NCBI GenBank assembly: GCA_013540605.1 | Contig: JABVCK010000027.1 | Span: forward strand, 62,001 to 126,000 | Reading direction: 5' to 3' | From: Bacillota bacterium | GTDB taxonomy: Bacteria; Bacillota; Clostridia; Ch29 | Length of the DNA stretch: 64,000 nucleotides | In this document: one piece after another, positions 51,472 through 60,832 of the stretch | Layout: every line of letters begins with the position of its first letter | How positions within the stretch are numbered: position 1 is the first letter of the stretch | Position numbers and translations under genes: made by a program | The notes under the pieces: model-generated | Told to the model about the DNA's origin: nothing | Databases searched by the model: none | The model's input: only the letters and a program-made list of their open reading frames with translations

Positions 51472-51499
51472 ACAAAAAAAGCTGCTTTGAATGCAGCTT
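51472..51499 (-). terminator. Terminator after rpsI
   Basis: Minus-strand stem AAGCTGC / GCAGCTT with a 7-nt loop and TTTTTTTG, right after the rpsI stop. The adjacent 18-bp inverted repeat (51434-51451 with 51463-51480) may form a second hairpin. Confidence 0.85.
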
Positions 51500-51508
51500 T
51501 TAAACAGA

Positions 51509-51901
51509 TTATCTCTTTGAGAATTGGGGAGCTCTTCTTGCTTTTTTGAGGCCGTATTTCTTTCTCTCCTTCATCCTTGGGTCCCTGGTCAGGAAACCTG
51601 CTTTCTTAAGGGCGATACGGTAATCGGGGTCTGCTTCAAGAAGTGCCCTTGCAATACCATGCCTTAGCGCTCCAGCCTGGCCGGTAAAACCGCCACCATG
51701 GACAATGGCCGCAACATCAAATTTCCCCATAGTACCTGTCAGCTCCAGGGGCTGTTTTACCAGTACCTTTAATGTTTCAAGACCGAAATACTCTTCAATA
51801 TCCCTTCCATTTATGTTTATACTGCCTTCCCCAGGCAATAGCCTGACTCGGGCAACTGAATTCTTTCTTCTTCCGGTGCCATAGTACTGAACTTTTTCCA
51901 C
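51509..51901 (-). CDS. rpsI: 30S ribosomal protein S9
   Basis: A 130-residue protein, near-standard length. It starts with [18 protein letters not shown] and ends in the conserved [12 protein letters not shown] tail that reaches the P-site of the 30S subunit. It follows rplM by 25 bp, the universal bacterial pair, and is closed by a strong terminator. Confidence 0.98.
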   Translation of the reverse strand: MEKVQYYGTGRRKNSVARVRLLPGEGSININGRDIEEYFGLETLKVLVKQPLELTGTMGKFDVAAIVHGGGFTGQAGALRHGIARALLEADPDYRIALKKAGFLTRDPRMKERKKYGLKKARRAPQFSKR

Positions 51902-51926
51902 TGATTCTTCCTCCCTTCTCCCCTAA

Positions 51927-52361
51927 TTAAAAGCCAAACTCTAATTTTTCAGGTTTTTGGGCTTCATGATTATGCTCCGGACCACGGTATACTTTCAGCT
52001 TCTTTATCATCTTCCTCCCAAGCCTGTTATGGGGTACCATTCCCCATACAGCTTGGTAAACGGCCTTCTCAGGCTTGTCTTTCATCAATTTCTCGTAGGA
52101 TACTTCCTTAAGGCCGCCCGGATATCCGGTGTAATGTCTATATACCTTCTGCTGCCTTTTCTTCCCTGTAAGCTCTACTTCAGAAGCGTTTACTATTATT
52201 ACAAAATCTCCTGTGTCCATATGAGGGGAATATATCGGCTTATGCTTGCCCTTTAATATGCTGGCAACCTGGCTTGCCAGCCTGCCCAGCGTTTTGCCTT
52301 TGGCATCGACTATATACCATTTCCTTTCGATACTATCGGGTTTAGGCATATATGTTTTCAT
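51927..52361 (-). CDS. rplM: 50S ribosomal protein L13
   Basis: A 144-residue early-assembly protein of the large subunit. Motifs: [16 protein letters not shown] near the start, [13 protein letters not shown] and [12 protein letters not shown] near residue 100. ATG has AAAAGGAGGG upstream. It is the first gene of the rplM-rpsI pair. Confidence 0.98.
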   Translation of the reverse strand: MKTYMPKPDSIERKWYIVDAKGKTLGRLASQVASILKGKHKPIYSPHMDTGDFVIIVNASEVELTGKKRQQKVYRHYTGYPGGLKEVSYEKLMKDKPEKAVYQAVWGMVPHNRLGRKMIKKLKVYRGPEHNHEAQKPEKLEFGF

Positions 52362-52400
52362 TCATTAATCCCTCCTTTTAAGGTCAGGGGACACACCGTC

Positions 52401-52507
52401 TATCAGTTACCAGTGTCCAGTTGCCAGTTGTTAGAGTATAGCGAAGTGCTTATGGGGAAAAACCTGTAAGGCTTACCCTAGTAACTACGAACTACCAACT
52501 GTGAAGG
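52401..52507. repeat. Degenerate 7-bp-period array (two blocks)
   Basis: Block one, 52401-52435: TATCAGT, TACCAGT, GTCCAGT, TGCCAGT, TGTTAGA. Block two, 52480-52507: AGTAACT, ACGAACT, ACCAACT, GTGAAGG. They lie in the 250-bp gap between rplM and truA, related to the arrays at 10351, 33721 and 36522. Nothing else is seen in this gap. Confidence 0.65.
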
Positions 52508-52609
52508 AGTCCCCAATTAAAATCTATGATATATGACCCGGGGCTAAGTGGGTCTGATATCCGTTAAACATCCATAACATGTATAGTATAATACATGGGC
52601 CCAGGCGTG

Positions 52610-53356
52610 TCAAGAATTCTGATTGTAGCAAACCTTTTCGAGATATAATCCCTGGGGAGGCAAGGTGGGTCCTGCAAATCTCCTGTCTTTTCGTTCAAGA
52701 ATCTCCTTGACCTTCTGTATTTCCATATTTCCTTTTCCTACCTCAACCAGTGTCCCCGCAATGATTCTTGCCATGTTATAAAGAAAGCCGTCTGCCTGAA
52801 CAACAATATCGATCATATTATCTTCCTTGGTTATCTTGATGTACTCGATGGTTCTGACTTTTGTCTTTACGTTGCTTCCCGTGCTGCAAAACGCAGTGTA
52901 ATCATTCCGTCCCACTAAGTATTCGGATGCCAACGTCATATTGCCGATGTCCAGCTTATCTGAAATATGAAAGCAAAAATTCCTAAAGAGTGCTGTTGGA
53001 AACAATGCATTATATATTCTATACCTATATCTTTTTTTTATTACATTATACCGGGCGTGAAAATCGAGGCTGACCTCCTCCGCTCCTATGATTCTGATAT
53101 CTCGGGGCAAGACACTATTTAGAGCCAGAGGTATCTTGTCAACGGGAATACTGCTGTGCGTTTTGAAATTTGCCTTCTGATCCAGCGCATGCACCCCTGC
53201 GTCTGTTCTCCCGGCGCCGGTAATACCGACTTTCTCGCCGGTAATGGCCATTATACCCTCTTCGACAACTTCCTGTATGCCCAGGGCGTTCTTCTGCTTT
53301 TGCCACCCATGATAGCCGGTTCCATCATATTCAAGGGTTATTAGAATGTTTCTCAT
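52610..53356 (-). CDS. truA: tRNA pseudouridine(38-40) synthase TruA
   Basis: A 248-residue enzyme that makes pseudouridine at positions 38-40 of the tRNA anticodon arm. The catalytic Asp is in GAGRTDAGVHAL near residue 52; YHGWQKQ near the start and DFHARYNVIKKRYRY near 105 are family motifs. It lies 9 bp downstream of ecfT in the same direction, a common order in Firmicutes. Confidence 0.96.
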   Translation of the reverse strand: MRNILITLEYDGTGYHGWQKQKNALGIQEVVEEGIMAITGEKVGITGAGRTDAGVHALDQKANFKTHSSIPVDKIPLALNSVLPRDIRIIGAEEVSLDFHARYNVIKKRYRYRIYNALFPTALFRNFCFHISDKLDIGNMTLASEYLVGRNDYTAFCSTGSNVKTKVRTIEYIKITKEDNMIDIVVQADGFLYNMARIIAGTLVEVGKGNMEIQKVKEILERKDRRFAGPTLPPQGLYLEKVCYNQNS

Positions 53357-53365
53357 ACCATCACC

Positions 53366-54169
53366 CTACCATTTTCTGGTGACAATTATTAAAATCAGCA
53401 AGCCTAAACCGGTTGCCAGCGCCAAATAGTCCCTGCGTTCGACCTTAAGCACCTTCATCCTTGTCCTGTTTTTACCTCCCCTATAGCACCTGGCTTCCAT
53501 AGCCAGGGCCAGTTCGTCCGCTCTTCTGAACGCACTGATAAACAGCGGCACCAACAGGGGGATAAGGTTCCTGGCTCTTTTGACCAGGTTCCCGCTTTCA
53601 AAGTCAGCACCCCTTGCCATCTGGGCTTTCATTATCTTATCTGTTTCATCCAGAAGGGTAGGGATAAATCTCAGAGCTATAGTCATCATCATTGCCAGTT
53701 CGTGGGCGGGTACCCCAAATCTTCTCAGCGGATTCAACAGTTTTTCTATCCCATCGGTTAAAGCTATAGGAGAAGTGGTCAGTGTCAGCAAAGAAGCGCC
53801 TGTTACCAGTAAAACCAGCCTGGATGCCATTCTTGCCGCCTGAGTCAAACCTTCTCTTGTGATTTCCAGGGGACCTATATTGTACAGAACCTCACCCTTA
53901 ACCATAAACATGTTTATAAATATGGTGAGCAATAGAATTATCAGCAGCGGACGCAGCCCTTTGAAAATATATTTTACCGGAACCTTTGAGAGAATAAGCG
54001 CAAGGACGATAAATAAAGCGCAGCCACCGTAGCCAAGCATATTGCCCGAAACAAACAGGCTTATTATCAGAATAAAAGTAAGAACAATCTTAACCCGCGG
54101 GTCAAGGCGGTGCACCACTGAATCTCCCGGGAAGTATTGACCGATTGTAATATCCTTAAGCATCGCCAT
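53366..54169 (-). CDS. ecfT: ECF transporter T component
   Basis: A 267-residue membrane protein with five or six helices that couples the two ATPases to the substrate-binding S component. The two coupling motifs AQMARGADF (near residue 190) and MEARCYRGG (near 232) are visible. ATG 54169 or 54163; the second is better spaced from GAGAGG. Its start overlaps the end of ecfA2 by 14 bp. The S subunits must be encoded elsewhere. Confidence 0.95.
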   Translation of the reverse strand: MAMLKDITIGQYFPGDSVVHRLDPRVKIVLTFILIISLFVSGNMLGYGGCALFIVLALILSKVPVKYIFKGLRPLLIILLLTIFINMFMVKGEVLYNIGPLEITREGLTQAARMASRLVLLVTGASLLTLTTSPIALTDGIEKLLNPLRRFGVPAHELAMMMTIALRFIPTLLDETDKIMKAQMARGADFESGNLVKRARNLIPLLVPLFISAFRRADELALAMEARCYRGGKNRTRMKVLKVERRDYLALATGLGLLILIIVTRKW

Positions 54170-55019
54170 TACCTCTCAAAACCTTTAATATCTCCCTTTC
54201 CGCTTCGTCTGCGGTAAATACATTACTTCTGACCGGCCACCCGTTTTCTTTCAGCCGGGTCATTAGGGATGTAATGGCCGGTAAAGCAAGCCCTTTTTCT
54301 CTTAAGCGGCCACCCTCCCTGAACACTTCCTCGGGGGTACCGCTTAATGATATGCTTCCCTTTTCCATAACAATTATCTTATCGGCCAGTCGCGCCACCT
54401 CATCCATATTATGGGATACCAGGATTATAGTGATACCTCTATCCCTGTACATGCTGTAAATGTGGGCTAAAATCTCCCTTCGTCCTCTCGGATCAAGACC
54501 GGCGGTGGGTTCATCCAGAACCAGGTATTTGGGGTCCATTGCGAGAACACCTGCTATTGCAATTCTCCTCCTCTGGCCTCCGCTCAGGTCAAAGGGAGAA
54601 ATATCTTTAAGCTCATCAAAGTCAAGCGCAACCATTTTCATTGCCCATTTTACCTGTTCCATAACGTCTTCCTCAGCCATACCTATGTTTCGTGGGCCAA
54701 AGGCGATATCCTTGTATACGGTTTCTTCAAAAATCTGATGCTCGGGGTATTGAAATACCAGGCCGACCTTTTGACGGACTTTGCTTCTCTTATACCCCTT
54801 TTCCCATATATCTTCCCCATCAACCTCAATAGTGCCTTTCTGCGGCTTCAATAATCCGTTAAGATGCTGGATAAGAGTCGACTTTCCTGAACCCGTATGT
54901 CCTATGATACCGATAAAACTGCCCTCTTCTATCTCAAGGTTTATCCCCTCAAGGGCTATATTTTCATAGGGGGTTCCAGCCATATAGGTATAACTCAGCC
55001 CAGTGATTTTAATCGGCAT
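54156..55019 (-). CDS. ecfA2: ECF transporter ATPase A' (EcfA2)
   Basis: A 287-residue ABC ATPase: Walker [10 protein letters not shown] near residue 40, Q-loop [12 protein letters not shown] near 90, signature LSGGQRRRI near 144 and Walker [13 protein letters not shown] near 164. The extra C-terminal helical segment is typical for EcfA2. It overlaps ecfA1 by 25 bp. Energises vitamin or metal uptake together with EcfA1 and EcfT. Confidence 0.96.
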   Translation of the reverse strand: MPIKITGLSYTYMAGTPYENIALEGINLEIEEGSFIGIIGHTGSGKSTLIQHLNGLLKPQKGTIEVDGEDIWEKGYKRSKVRQKVGLVFQYPEHQIFEETVYKDIAFGPRNIGMAEEDVMEQVKWAMKMVALDFDELKDISPFDLSGGQRRRIAIAGVLAMDPKYLVLDEPTAGLDPRGRREILAHIYSMYRDRGITIILVSHNMDEVARLADKIIVMEKGSISLSGTPEEVFREGGRLREKGLALPAITSLMTRLKENGWPVRSNVFTADEAEREILKVLRGNGDA

Positions 55020-55831
55020 AGTTCCATCACCATCTCGTCTTCGTCTAGTATATTTGGCATCTCGATGCCCGATTTACCCAGCCTGTATGCTAATTCAGCA
55101 ATCTGAGGCACATCCAACCCAAGGGCTTTAAGCTTGTTCACCTCTGAAAACACTGTTTCAGGGGTGCCTTCCATTACTATTTCTCCGTTATCCATGACAA
55201 CAACCCTGTCAGCCCTTGCTGCTTCTTCCATAAAATGAGTTATATGGATCACGGTTTTGCCCTCATGTTTATTCAGCTTTGTTATTATTTCCATTACTTC
55301 CTTTCGTCCTTGGGGGTCAAGCATGGCGGTTGCCTCATCCAGGACGATACATTCGGGGCGCATCGCCAGAACCCCGGCTATAGCGACCCTCTGCTTCTGG
55401 CCTCCGGACAGGAGATGCGGTCCATGCTTCCGGTAGTCATAAAGCTCCACAGCTCTAAGGGCTTCATCAACTCTATTTCTGATTTCATGGGGAGCAATAC
55501 CCTGGTTTTCAGGGCCAAAGGCTACATCTTCCTCAACAATTGTTGCAACCAGCTGGTTATCAGGATTCTGAAAAACCATGCCTACTTTCTGCCTAATGTC
55601 CCATACCCTGGATTGATCTCTAGTATCTATATCCATCACTTCAACGTTTCCCTGGACAGGTATAAGCAGTGCATTTATATGCTTGGCCAGGGTTGACTTC
55701 CCTGAACCGTTATGCCCTATAACGACAATGAATTCACCCTTTTTTATGCCAAGATTAATGTTTTTCAGAACCCATTCCTGGTCTTGACTGTATTTGTAGT
55801 AAAGATTGTTGATGCGAATTTGATATTCCAT
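54995..55831 (-). CDS. ecfA1: ECF transporter ATPase A (EcfA1)
   Basis: A 278-residue ABC ATPase: Walker [10 protein letters not shown] near residue 38, Q-loop [12 protein letters not shown] near 87, signature LLSGGQKQR near 140 and Walker [13 protein letters not shown] near 160. ATG follows AGAGGGGTTAAG. First gene of ecfA1-ecfA2-ecfT-truA, 81 bp after rplQ. Confidence 0.96.
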   Translation of the reverse strand: MEYQIRINNLYYKYSQDQEWVLKNINLGIKKGEFIVVIGHNGSGKSTLAKHINALLIPVQGNVEVMDIDTRDQSRVWDIRQKVGMVFQNPDNQLVATIVEEDVAFGPENQGIAPHEIRNRVDEALRAVELYDYRKHGPHLLSGGQKQRVAIAGVLAMRPECIVLDEATAMLDPQGRKEVMEIITKLNKHEGKTVIHITHFMEEAARADRVVVMDNGEIVMEGTPETVFSEVNKLKALGLDVPQIAELAYRLGKSGIEMPNILDEDEMVMELCRLKSLG

Positions 55832-55912
55832 CTTAACCCCTCTTTAACATTCAGTTGGTAGTAAAGAAATAGGGACTAAGTTGCTTTAAAACTTAATCCC
55901 CCACCGTACTGT

Positions 55913-56254
55913 CTATACCAGTTCCAAGATTACCATCTCGGCGGCGTCTCCTCTTCTGGGGCCAATTCGTACTATTCTTGTATAGCCTCCCTCTCTATCC
56001 TTGTATTTTGGAGCTATGTTATCGAACAGGTTTTTAACTACCGTTTCATCGTTAACAAAGGCCAAAACCAAACGTCGAGAATGAAGGTCTCCTCTCTTCG
56101 AAAGCGTAATCATTTTCTCAGCAAGGCTCCTGGCTTCCTTTGCCCTGGTTACTGTAGTCACAATCTTTCCTTTGTCCAGTAAGCTTGTTACCAGATTCCT
56201 CAGCATAGCTTTCCTATGGTCTGTGGGACGTCCTAATCTCCTCTGTCCAGCCAT
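55913..56254 (-). CDS. rplQ: 50S ribosomal protein L17
   Basis: A 113-residue protein, usual length for Firmicutes, with [22 protein letters not shown] at the start (residues 4-25) and a C-terminal [16 protein letters not shown]. It follows rpoA by 22 bp, closing the alpha operon. Confidence 0.98.
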   Translation of the reverse strand: MAGQRRLGRPTDHRKAMLRNLVTSLLDKGKIVTTVTRAKEARSLAEKMITLSKRGDLHSRRLVLAFVNDETVVKNLFDNIAPKYKDREGGYTRIVRIGPRRGDAAEMVILELV

Positions 56255-56276
56255 ATAAATATCCCTCCTTGCCTAG

Positions 56277-57224
56277 TTACTCATCGCTCTTCTTTAGACC
56301 GAGGTCAAGTTCGGCAAGCTTGGATTGAACCTCTTCCAGAGACTTCTTCCCAAGATTACGAACTTTCATCATGTCTTCTTCGGTTTTCTGCGTCAGTTCT
56401 TCCACAGTATTTATCCCTGCCCTCTTAAGGCAGTTATAGGATCTAACCGATAGATCAAGCTCCTCTATGGTCATTTCCAGAACCTTTTCTTTCTTGTCTT
56501 CTTCCTTCTCTACCATTATTTCAACGTCTCTTACCTGGTCAGTCAAAGTAATAAACAGGTTCAGGTGTTCGTTAAGAATCTTGGCTCCCAGCGACACCGC
56601 TTCATCGGGAGCTATGCTCCCATCTGTCCAAACCTCCAGACTCAGCTTGTCAAAGTCTGTTACCTGCCCGACCCTCGTATTCTCAACTCTATAATTGACC
56701 TTCCTTACGGGAGTAAAAATCGAATCCACCGGTATAATACCTATCGGCTGGCCGGATTCTTTATTCTTTTCCGCAGGAACATAACCCCTTCCCTTTTCCA
56801 AGGTAATCTCCATGTAAAGCTTAGCATCGTTTTCCAAAGTTGCTATGTGAAGCTCAGGATTTAATACTTCCACATCAGCATCGTGTATGATATCCCCGGC
56901 TTTAACTTCGCCTTCTCCTTTAGTTTCTATGCGAACCAGTCTGGGCTCATCTCCATTAAGCTTTACACAAAGGGATTTAAGGTTCAAAACTATCTCGGTA
57001 ACATCTTCCTTCACGCCGGCTATGGTAGAAAATTCATGAAGCACTCCGTCAATTTTCACTGATGTTACTGCTGCACCCGGTAGAGAAGAAAGTAAAACCC
57101 TTCTTAAAGAGTTGCCAAGAGTTATTCCGTAACCCCTTTCCAGCGGTTCTACTACGAACTTACCGTAGGTTTTATCGCTGCTCATTTCTACAATCTCCAC
57201 TTTGGGCTTTTCTATTTCTATCAT
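56277..57224 (-). CDS. rpoA: RNA polymerase alpha subunit
   Basis: A 315-residue subunit: N-terminal assembly domain (1-230) with [16 protein letters not shown] near residue 35, and C-terminal domain (about 245-310) with [17 protein letters not shown] and the GKKSLEEV loop that contacts UP elements and activators. It organises the beta subunits. It follows rpsD by 64 bp. Confidence 0.99.
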   Translation of the reverse strand: MIEIEKPKVEIVEMSSDKTYGKFVVEPLERGYGITLGNSLRRVLLSSLPGAAVTSVKIDGVLHEFSTIAGVKEDVTEIVLNLKSLCVKLNGDEPRLVRIETKGEGEVKAGDIIHDADVEVLNPELHIATLENDAKLYMEITLEKGRGYVPAEKNKESGQPIGIIPVDSIFTPVRKVNYRVENTRVGQVTDFDKLSLEVWTDGSIAPDEAVSLGAKILNEHLNLFITLTDQVRDVEIMVEKEEDKKEKVLEMTIEELDLSVRSYNCLKRAGINTVEELTQKTEEDMMKVRNLGKKSLEEVQSKLAELDLGLKKSDE

Positions 57225-57288
57225 AAATAACCCTCCTTGAACTACTCTATTGTACTTAGCCGAGGGTAACTGATTCTAATTACCTTTA

Positions 57289-57909
57289 TTATCTGGAATA
57301 GAGCTCTACTATCAAGTGTTCTTCCAGCGGTATGTCTAAATGCTCTCTCTTCGGTAGAGCCACAACTCTAACCTTCATGTTATCCAGATCTACCTCTAAC
57401 CAATCAGGAGCAACCCTCTGGTCATTAACTAATTCTTTAAATTTTTCACTGCCCTTGCTGTTCTCCACTACTTCTATAACATCTCCTACTTTTACCAGGT
57501 ATGAAGGAATGTTTACACCAATCCCGTTTACCTTGAAGTGGCCATGTTTCACCAGCTGCCTGGCCTCTTTGCGGGAGCTTGCCAGTCCGGCTCTGAATAC
57601 TACATTATCCATCCTGGTCTCCAGAATCCGGATCAGGTTTTCGCCGGTTGCACCCTTCATTCTCTCAGCCATTTCAAAGTATTTTCTGAACTGGCTTTCC
57701 ATTACACCATAATATCTCTTTGCCTTCTGCTTTTCCCTTAGCTGAATACCGTAGCCGGAGACCTTTCTCCTCCCCTGGCCATGTTGTCCCGGTGCGTAGG
57801 ACCTTCTATTGATACCACATTTATCCGAATAACACCTATCGCCTTTAAGATACAGCTTGATACCTTCCCGGCGACACAATTTGCATACTGGACCCGTATA
57901 TCTGCCCAT
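57289..57909 (-). CDS. rpsD: 30S ribosomal protein S4
   Basis: A 206-residue primary 16S-binding protein. An N-terminal zinc-type CKLCRREG...CYSDKCG cysteine set is present, so this is the zinc (C+) form. An S4 domain lies near residues 95-160 ([22 protein letters not shown]). The ATG follows CAGGAGGTGTGTTAGTCTT-type sequence. Confidence 0.98.
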   Translation of the reverse strand: MGRYTGPVCKLCRREGIKLYLKGDRCYSDKCGINRRSYAPGQHGQGRRKVSGYGIQLREKQKAKRYYGVMESQFRKYFEMAERMKGATGENLIRILETRMDNVVFRAGLASSRKEARQLVKHGHFKVNGIGVNIPSYLVKVGDVIEVVENSKGSEKFKELVNDQRVAPDWLEVDLDNMKVRVVALPKREHLDIPLEEHLIVELYSR

Positions 57910-57936
57910 AAGACTAACACACCTCCTGGTATTTGA

Positions 57937-58329
57937 TTATACTCTTCTTCTTTTGGGCGGTCTACATCCGTTATGAGGTATAGGAGTTACGTCCTTAATC
58001 AGATTTACTTCAAGCCCAGCCGCTTGGAGTGCTCTAATAGCCGCCTCCCTACCTGCTCCTGGACCCTTAACATATACTTCAACAGTTTTCAGACCATGCT
58101 CCATTGCATCCTTAGCCGCAGCTTCGGCTGCCATCTGTGCGGCAAAGGGCGTGGATTTCCTGGATCCCTTAAACCCCAGCTTACCCGCACTGGCCCAAGA
58201 AAGAGCGTTTCCTCCCATATCAGTAAGGGTCACTAGTGTATTATTAAAAGTGGACTTAATATGCGCCTGACCACGTTCTACATTCTTTCTTTCACGTCTT
58301 TTGGTTCTTCTTCTTGGCCTAGCTACCAT
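57937..58329 (-). CDS. rpsK: 30S ribosomal protein S11
   Basis: A 130-residue platform protein with the conserved [20 protein letters not shown] stretch and C-terminal [15 protein letters not shown]. Start ATG 58329 has GGAGGTAAAATGG upstream. Part of the alpha operon between rpsM and rpsD. Confidence 0.98.
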   Translation of the reverse strand: MVARPRRRTKRRERKNVERGQAHIKSTFNNTLVTLTDMGGNALSWASAGKLGFKGSRKSTPFAAQMAAEAAAKDAMEHGLKTVEVYVKGPGAGREAAIRALQAAGLEVNLIKDVTPIPHNGCRPPKRRRV

Positions 58330-58352
58330 CCATTTTACCTCCTTTACGCCTC

Positions 58353-58724
58353 TTATTTCTTACGCCTTACTCCAACAGTTCTCTTGGGTCCTTTTCTGGT
58401 CCTTGCATTGTTCTTGGTTGATTGTCCACGAACCGGCAGCCCTCTCCTATGGCGTATTCCGCGATAGCAGCCTATATCCATAAGCCTCTTGATGTTCATG
58501 TTTACCTCCCTGCGGAGGTCACCTTCAACCTTATAGTTCTTGTCTATTACTTCTCTCAACCTGCTTACTTCAGCTTCCGTCAGATCCTTAACCCTTGTAT
58601 CGGGATTTACTCCTGCTTCCTGAAGAATTTTCTGAGAGTTTGCTCTTCCGATACCAAAAATATAGGTAAGACCGATTTCTACCCGTTTGTCTCTTGGTAG
58701 GTCAATCCCAGCAATCCTCGCCAT
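58353..58724 (-). CDS. rpsM: 30S ribosomal protein S13
   Basis: A 123-residue head protein beginning [20 protein letters not shown] and ending [12 protein letters not shown]. It contacts P-site tRNA and the large subunit. Follows rpmJ by 24 bp. Confidence 0.98.
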   Translation of the reverse strand: MARIAGIDLPRDKRVEIGLTYIFGIGRANSQKILQEAGVNPDTRVKDLTEAEVSRLREVIDKNYKVEGDLRREVNMNIKRLMDIGCYRGIRHRRGLPVRGQSTKNNARTRKGPKRTVGVRRKK

Positions 58725-58748
58725 CTAATTACTACACCTCCTGAATGC

Positions 58749-58862
58749 TTATCCCTGTTTTTGTTTATGTTTAGGGTTTTCACAGATAATCATAACCCTG
58801 CCGTTTCTCTTAATTATTTTGCATTTTTCACACATCGGCTTTACAGACGGTTTTACTTTCAT
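58749..58862 (-). CDS. rpmJ: 50S ribosomal protein L36
   Basis: Only 37 codons: [20 protein letters not shown] and the rest to KQKQG. Cysteines in CEKC and a later ICENPKH make the usual zinc-ribbon set, so this is the zinc form. The ATG at 58862 has AGGAGGTATAGCG upstream. It sits between infA and rpsM as in most bacteria. Confidence 0.97.
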   Translation of the reverse strand: MKVKPSVKPMCEKCKIIKRNGRVMIICENPKHKQKQG

Positions 58863-58874
58863 CGCTATACCTCC

Positions 58875-59096
58875 TTAGCTTTTACCTCTCCAAATTATTC
58901 TGCCTCTGGTGAGGTCATATGGAGAAAGCTCTATGGTGACTTTATCTCCGGGCAGTATCCTAATATAGTTCATTCGAAGCTTCCCGGATACATGGGCAAG
59001 AATTTTATGCCCGTTTTCTAATTCAACGTTGAACATTGCGTTAGGTAAAGCTTCAATAACTTTACCTTCAACTTCAATAACATCTTTTTTTGCCAT
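58875..59096 (-). CDS. infA: Translation initiation factor IF-1
   Basis: A 73-residue OB-fold protein: [35 protein letters not shown] and [10 protein letters not shown]. It binds the A-site of the 30S subunit during initiation. Follows the KOW protein gene by 30 bp. Confidence 0.98.
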   Translation of the reverse strand: MAKKDVIEVEGKVIEALPNAMFNVELENGHKILAHVSGKLRMNYIRILPGDKVTIELSPYDLTRGRIIWRGKS

Positions 59097-59126
59097 AAGG
59101 TAATCAAACCTCCATTCACCGAAACC

Positions 59127-59399
59127 TTATAGATACCCCAGACTTTTTAAGTGCCTTCGCAGTTCAGCATTTGTTACCCTTTTACCATTATTGAGCTTAT
59201 CCCTTACCTCATCCAATACTATACTGCACTTCACCACATGTTTTATCTTCTTTTTCTTTGGTCTATCAAGCTTTCTTAAATCTCCATCAGCCAGTATAAC
59301 GAAATCTTCTTGACAACCGATTACTACAAAATATCTGTCTTTGTCCCTTCCGGCTCTGGATTTCACAACCTGACCCAATACCAATTCGTCGTTTTCCAC
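59127..59399 (-). CDS. KOW-domain RNA-binding protein (L14e-like)
   Basis: A protein of about 90 residues with one KOW motif near the start (LGQVVKSRAGRDKDRYFVVIG). Such genes lie between map and infA in many Clostridia and are annotated as L14e/KOW proteins; they are thought to bind RNA or the ribosome. The start is taken as GTG 59399, 6 nt after GGAGGTG; an in-frame TTG at 59426 overlaps map and lacks a site. The C-terminal NGKRVTNAELRRHLKSLGYL is conserved-looking and basic. Confidence 0.85.
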   Translation of the reverse strand: MENDELVLGQVVKSRAGRDKDRYFVVIGCQEDFVILADGDLRKLDRPKKKKIKHVVKCSIVLDEVRDKLNNGKRVTNAELRRHLKSLGYL

Positions 59400-59419
59400 C
59401 CCATTCACCTCCGCTAACC

Positions 59420-60169
59420 TCACCAATGTTGAGTAAGAATTAGGGGGCCTTCACCTGTTATTGCAACAGTATGCTCATAATGGGCTGAAAGGCTTCCGTC
59501 TGCTGTAACTACAGTCCAATTGTCCATTAAGGTTCTAACATGGTAACTTCCCTGATTAACCATGGGTTCTATGGCCAAAACCATTCCTTCTTTCAATCTG
59601 GGGCCTTTTCCCGGCAGTCCAAAATTTGGAACTTGAGGATCTTCATGCATATTCTGGCCGATGCCATGGCCCACATAATCCCGTACAACAGAAAACCCAT
59701 TTTCTTCAACAAACTTTTGAACAGCATGGGATATGTCCGAGAGTCTGTTTCCTTCTACTGCCTTTTCAATACCCTTGAACAGGCTTTCTTTAGTGATATC
59801 AATCAGCTTTTCGGCGTCCTTGGATATTTTTCCAACTCCGAAGGTAACCGCAGCATCTCCATAGTACCCGTTGTATATCGTACCAATATCTATACTTACA
59901 ATATCACCGTTTTCCAGCCTGTTTAAACCGGGTATTCCATGAACTACCTGATTATTTATCGAGGTACATATACTGGCAGGAAACCCCCTGTACCCTTTAA
60001 AAGCCGGTACAGCACCTGATTTAACTATAAACTCCTCGGCCATCTGGTCCAATTCCTTTGTGGTTATTCCCGGTTTAATTACCTCTTTTAGCTTCTCGAG
60101 GGTTTCTGCGACAATCCTACCTGCCGTTTTCATAATCTCAATTTCCGTAGGAGATTTTAGGATTATCAT
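59420..60169 (-). CDS. map: Methionine aminopeptidase type I
   Basis: A 249-residue metalloprotease that removes N-terminal Met. Metal ligands are visible: [16 protein letters not shown] (two Asp), [12 protein letters not shown] (His), AIEPMV (Glu) and [11 protein letters not shown] (Glu). Start ATG overlaps the adk stop (ATGA), so the two are co-translated. Confidence 0.97.
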   Translation of the reverse strand: MIILKSPTEIEIMKTAGRIVAETLEKLKEVIKPGITTKELDQMAEEFIVKSGAVPAFKGYRGFPASICTSINNQVVHGIPGLNRLENGDIVSIDIGTIYNGYYGDAAVTFGVGKISKDAEKLIDITKESLFKGIEKAVEGNRLSDISHAVQKFVEENGFSVVRDYVGHGIGQNMHEDPQVPNFGLPGKGPRLKEGMVLAIEPMVNQGSYHVRTLMDNWTVVTADGSLSAHYEHTVAITGEGPLILTQHW

Positions 60170-60819
60170 TCACTCCCGCTCCCTACAGCCCTGGTTATAT
60201 CCTCGAAAACCCTTTGAATTTCGTGTTCCCCATTTATACTAACCAGCAGTCCTCTGCTCTTATAATACTGTATCAGGGGTAATGTCTGCTCCAAATAAAC
60301 CTCTATCCTTTTTACAACTGTCTCTTCCCTATCATCATCCCGTTGAATAACCTTACCTGCACAGACATCACATTCTCCGACCTTTTTAGAAGGGTTGAAC
60401 CTGACATGATAGGTAGCGCCACATCCTGCACATACTCTCCTGCCAACCGCCCTTTGAATCAGTACATCCTTATCCACATCAATATTTATCACTTTATCCA
60501 AACCCATGTTCATATCTTCGAGAACATGGTCCAGCGCATTAGCCTGTGCCACCGTTCTTGGAAAACCATCAAGCAAAAACCCATCTTTACAGTCATCTTT
60601 AACCAGCCTATCCTTGACAATTTCCACAACAACCTCATCGGGAACCAACAGCCCTTTATCCATATATTCTTTTGCTTTCAGCCCCAGGGGAGTACCTTCC
60701 TTAAGATTTTTCCTGAATATGTCTCCCGTTGAAATGTGGGGAATGGAGTATTCTTCTGCTATCATGACAGCCTGAGTCCCTTTCCCTGCGCCTGGAGGTC
60801 CCATTATAACCAAACGCAT
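60166..60819 (-). CDS. adk: Adenylate kinase, zinc-LID type
   Basis: A 217-residue kinase interconverting AMP+ATP and 2 ADP. P-loop [11 protein letters not shown] at residue 7, AMP-binding and core motifs [10 protein letters not shown] near 84. The LID has four cysteines (CAGCGATYH and CDVCAGK), so a structural zinc is expected. It follows secY by 13 bp, the classical secY-adk-map order. Confidence 0.98.
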   Translation of the reverse strand: MRLVIMGPPGAGKGTQAVMIAEEYSIPHISTGDIFRKNLKEGTPLGLKAKEYMDKGLLVPDEVVVEIVKDRLVKDDCKDGFLLDGFPRTVAQANALDHVLEDMNMGLDKVINIDVDKDVLIQRAVGRRVCAGCGATYHVRFNPSKKVGECDVCAGKVIQRDDDREETVVKRIEVYLEQTLPLIQYYKSRGLLVSINGEHEIQRVFEDITRAVGSGSE

Positions 60820-60832
60820 TTTCTATCATCTC

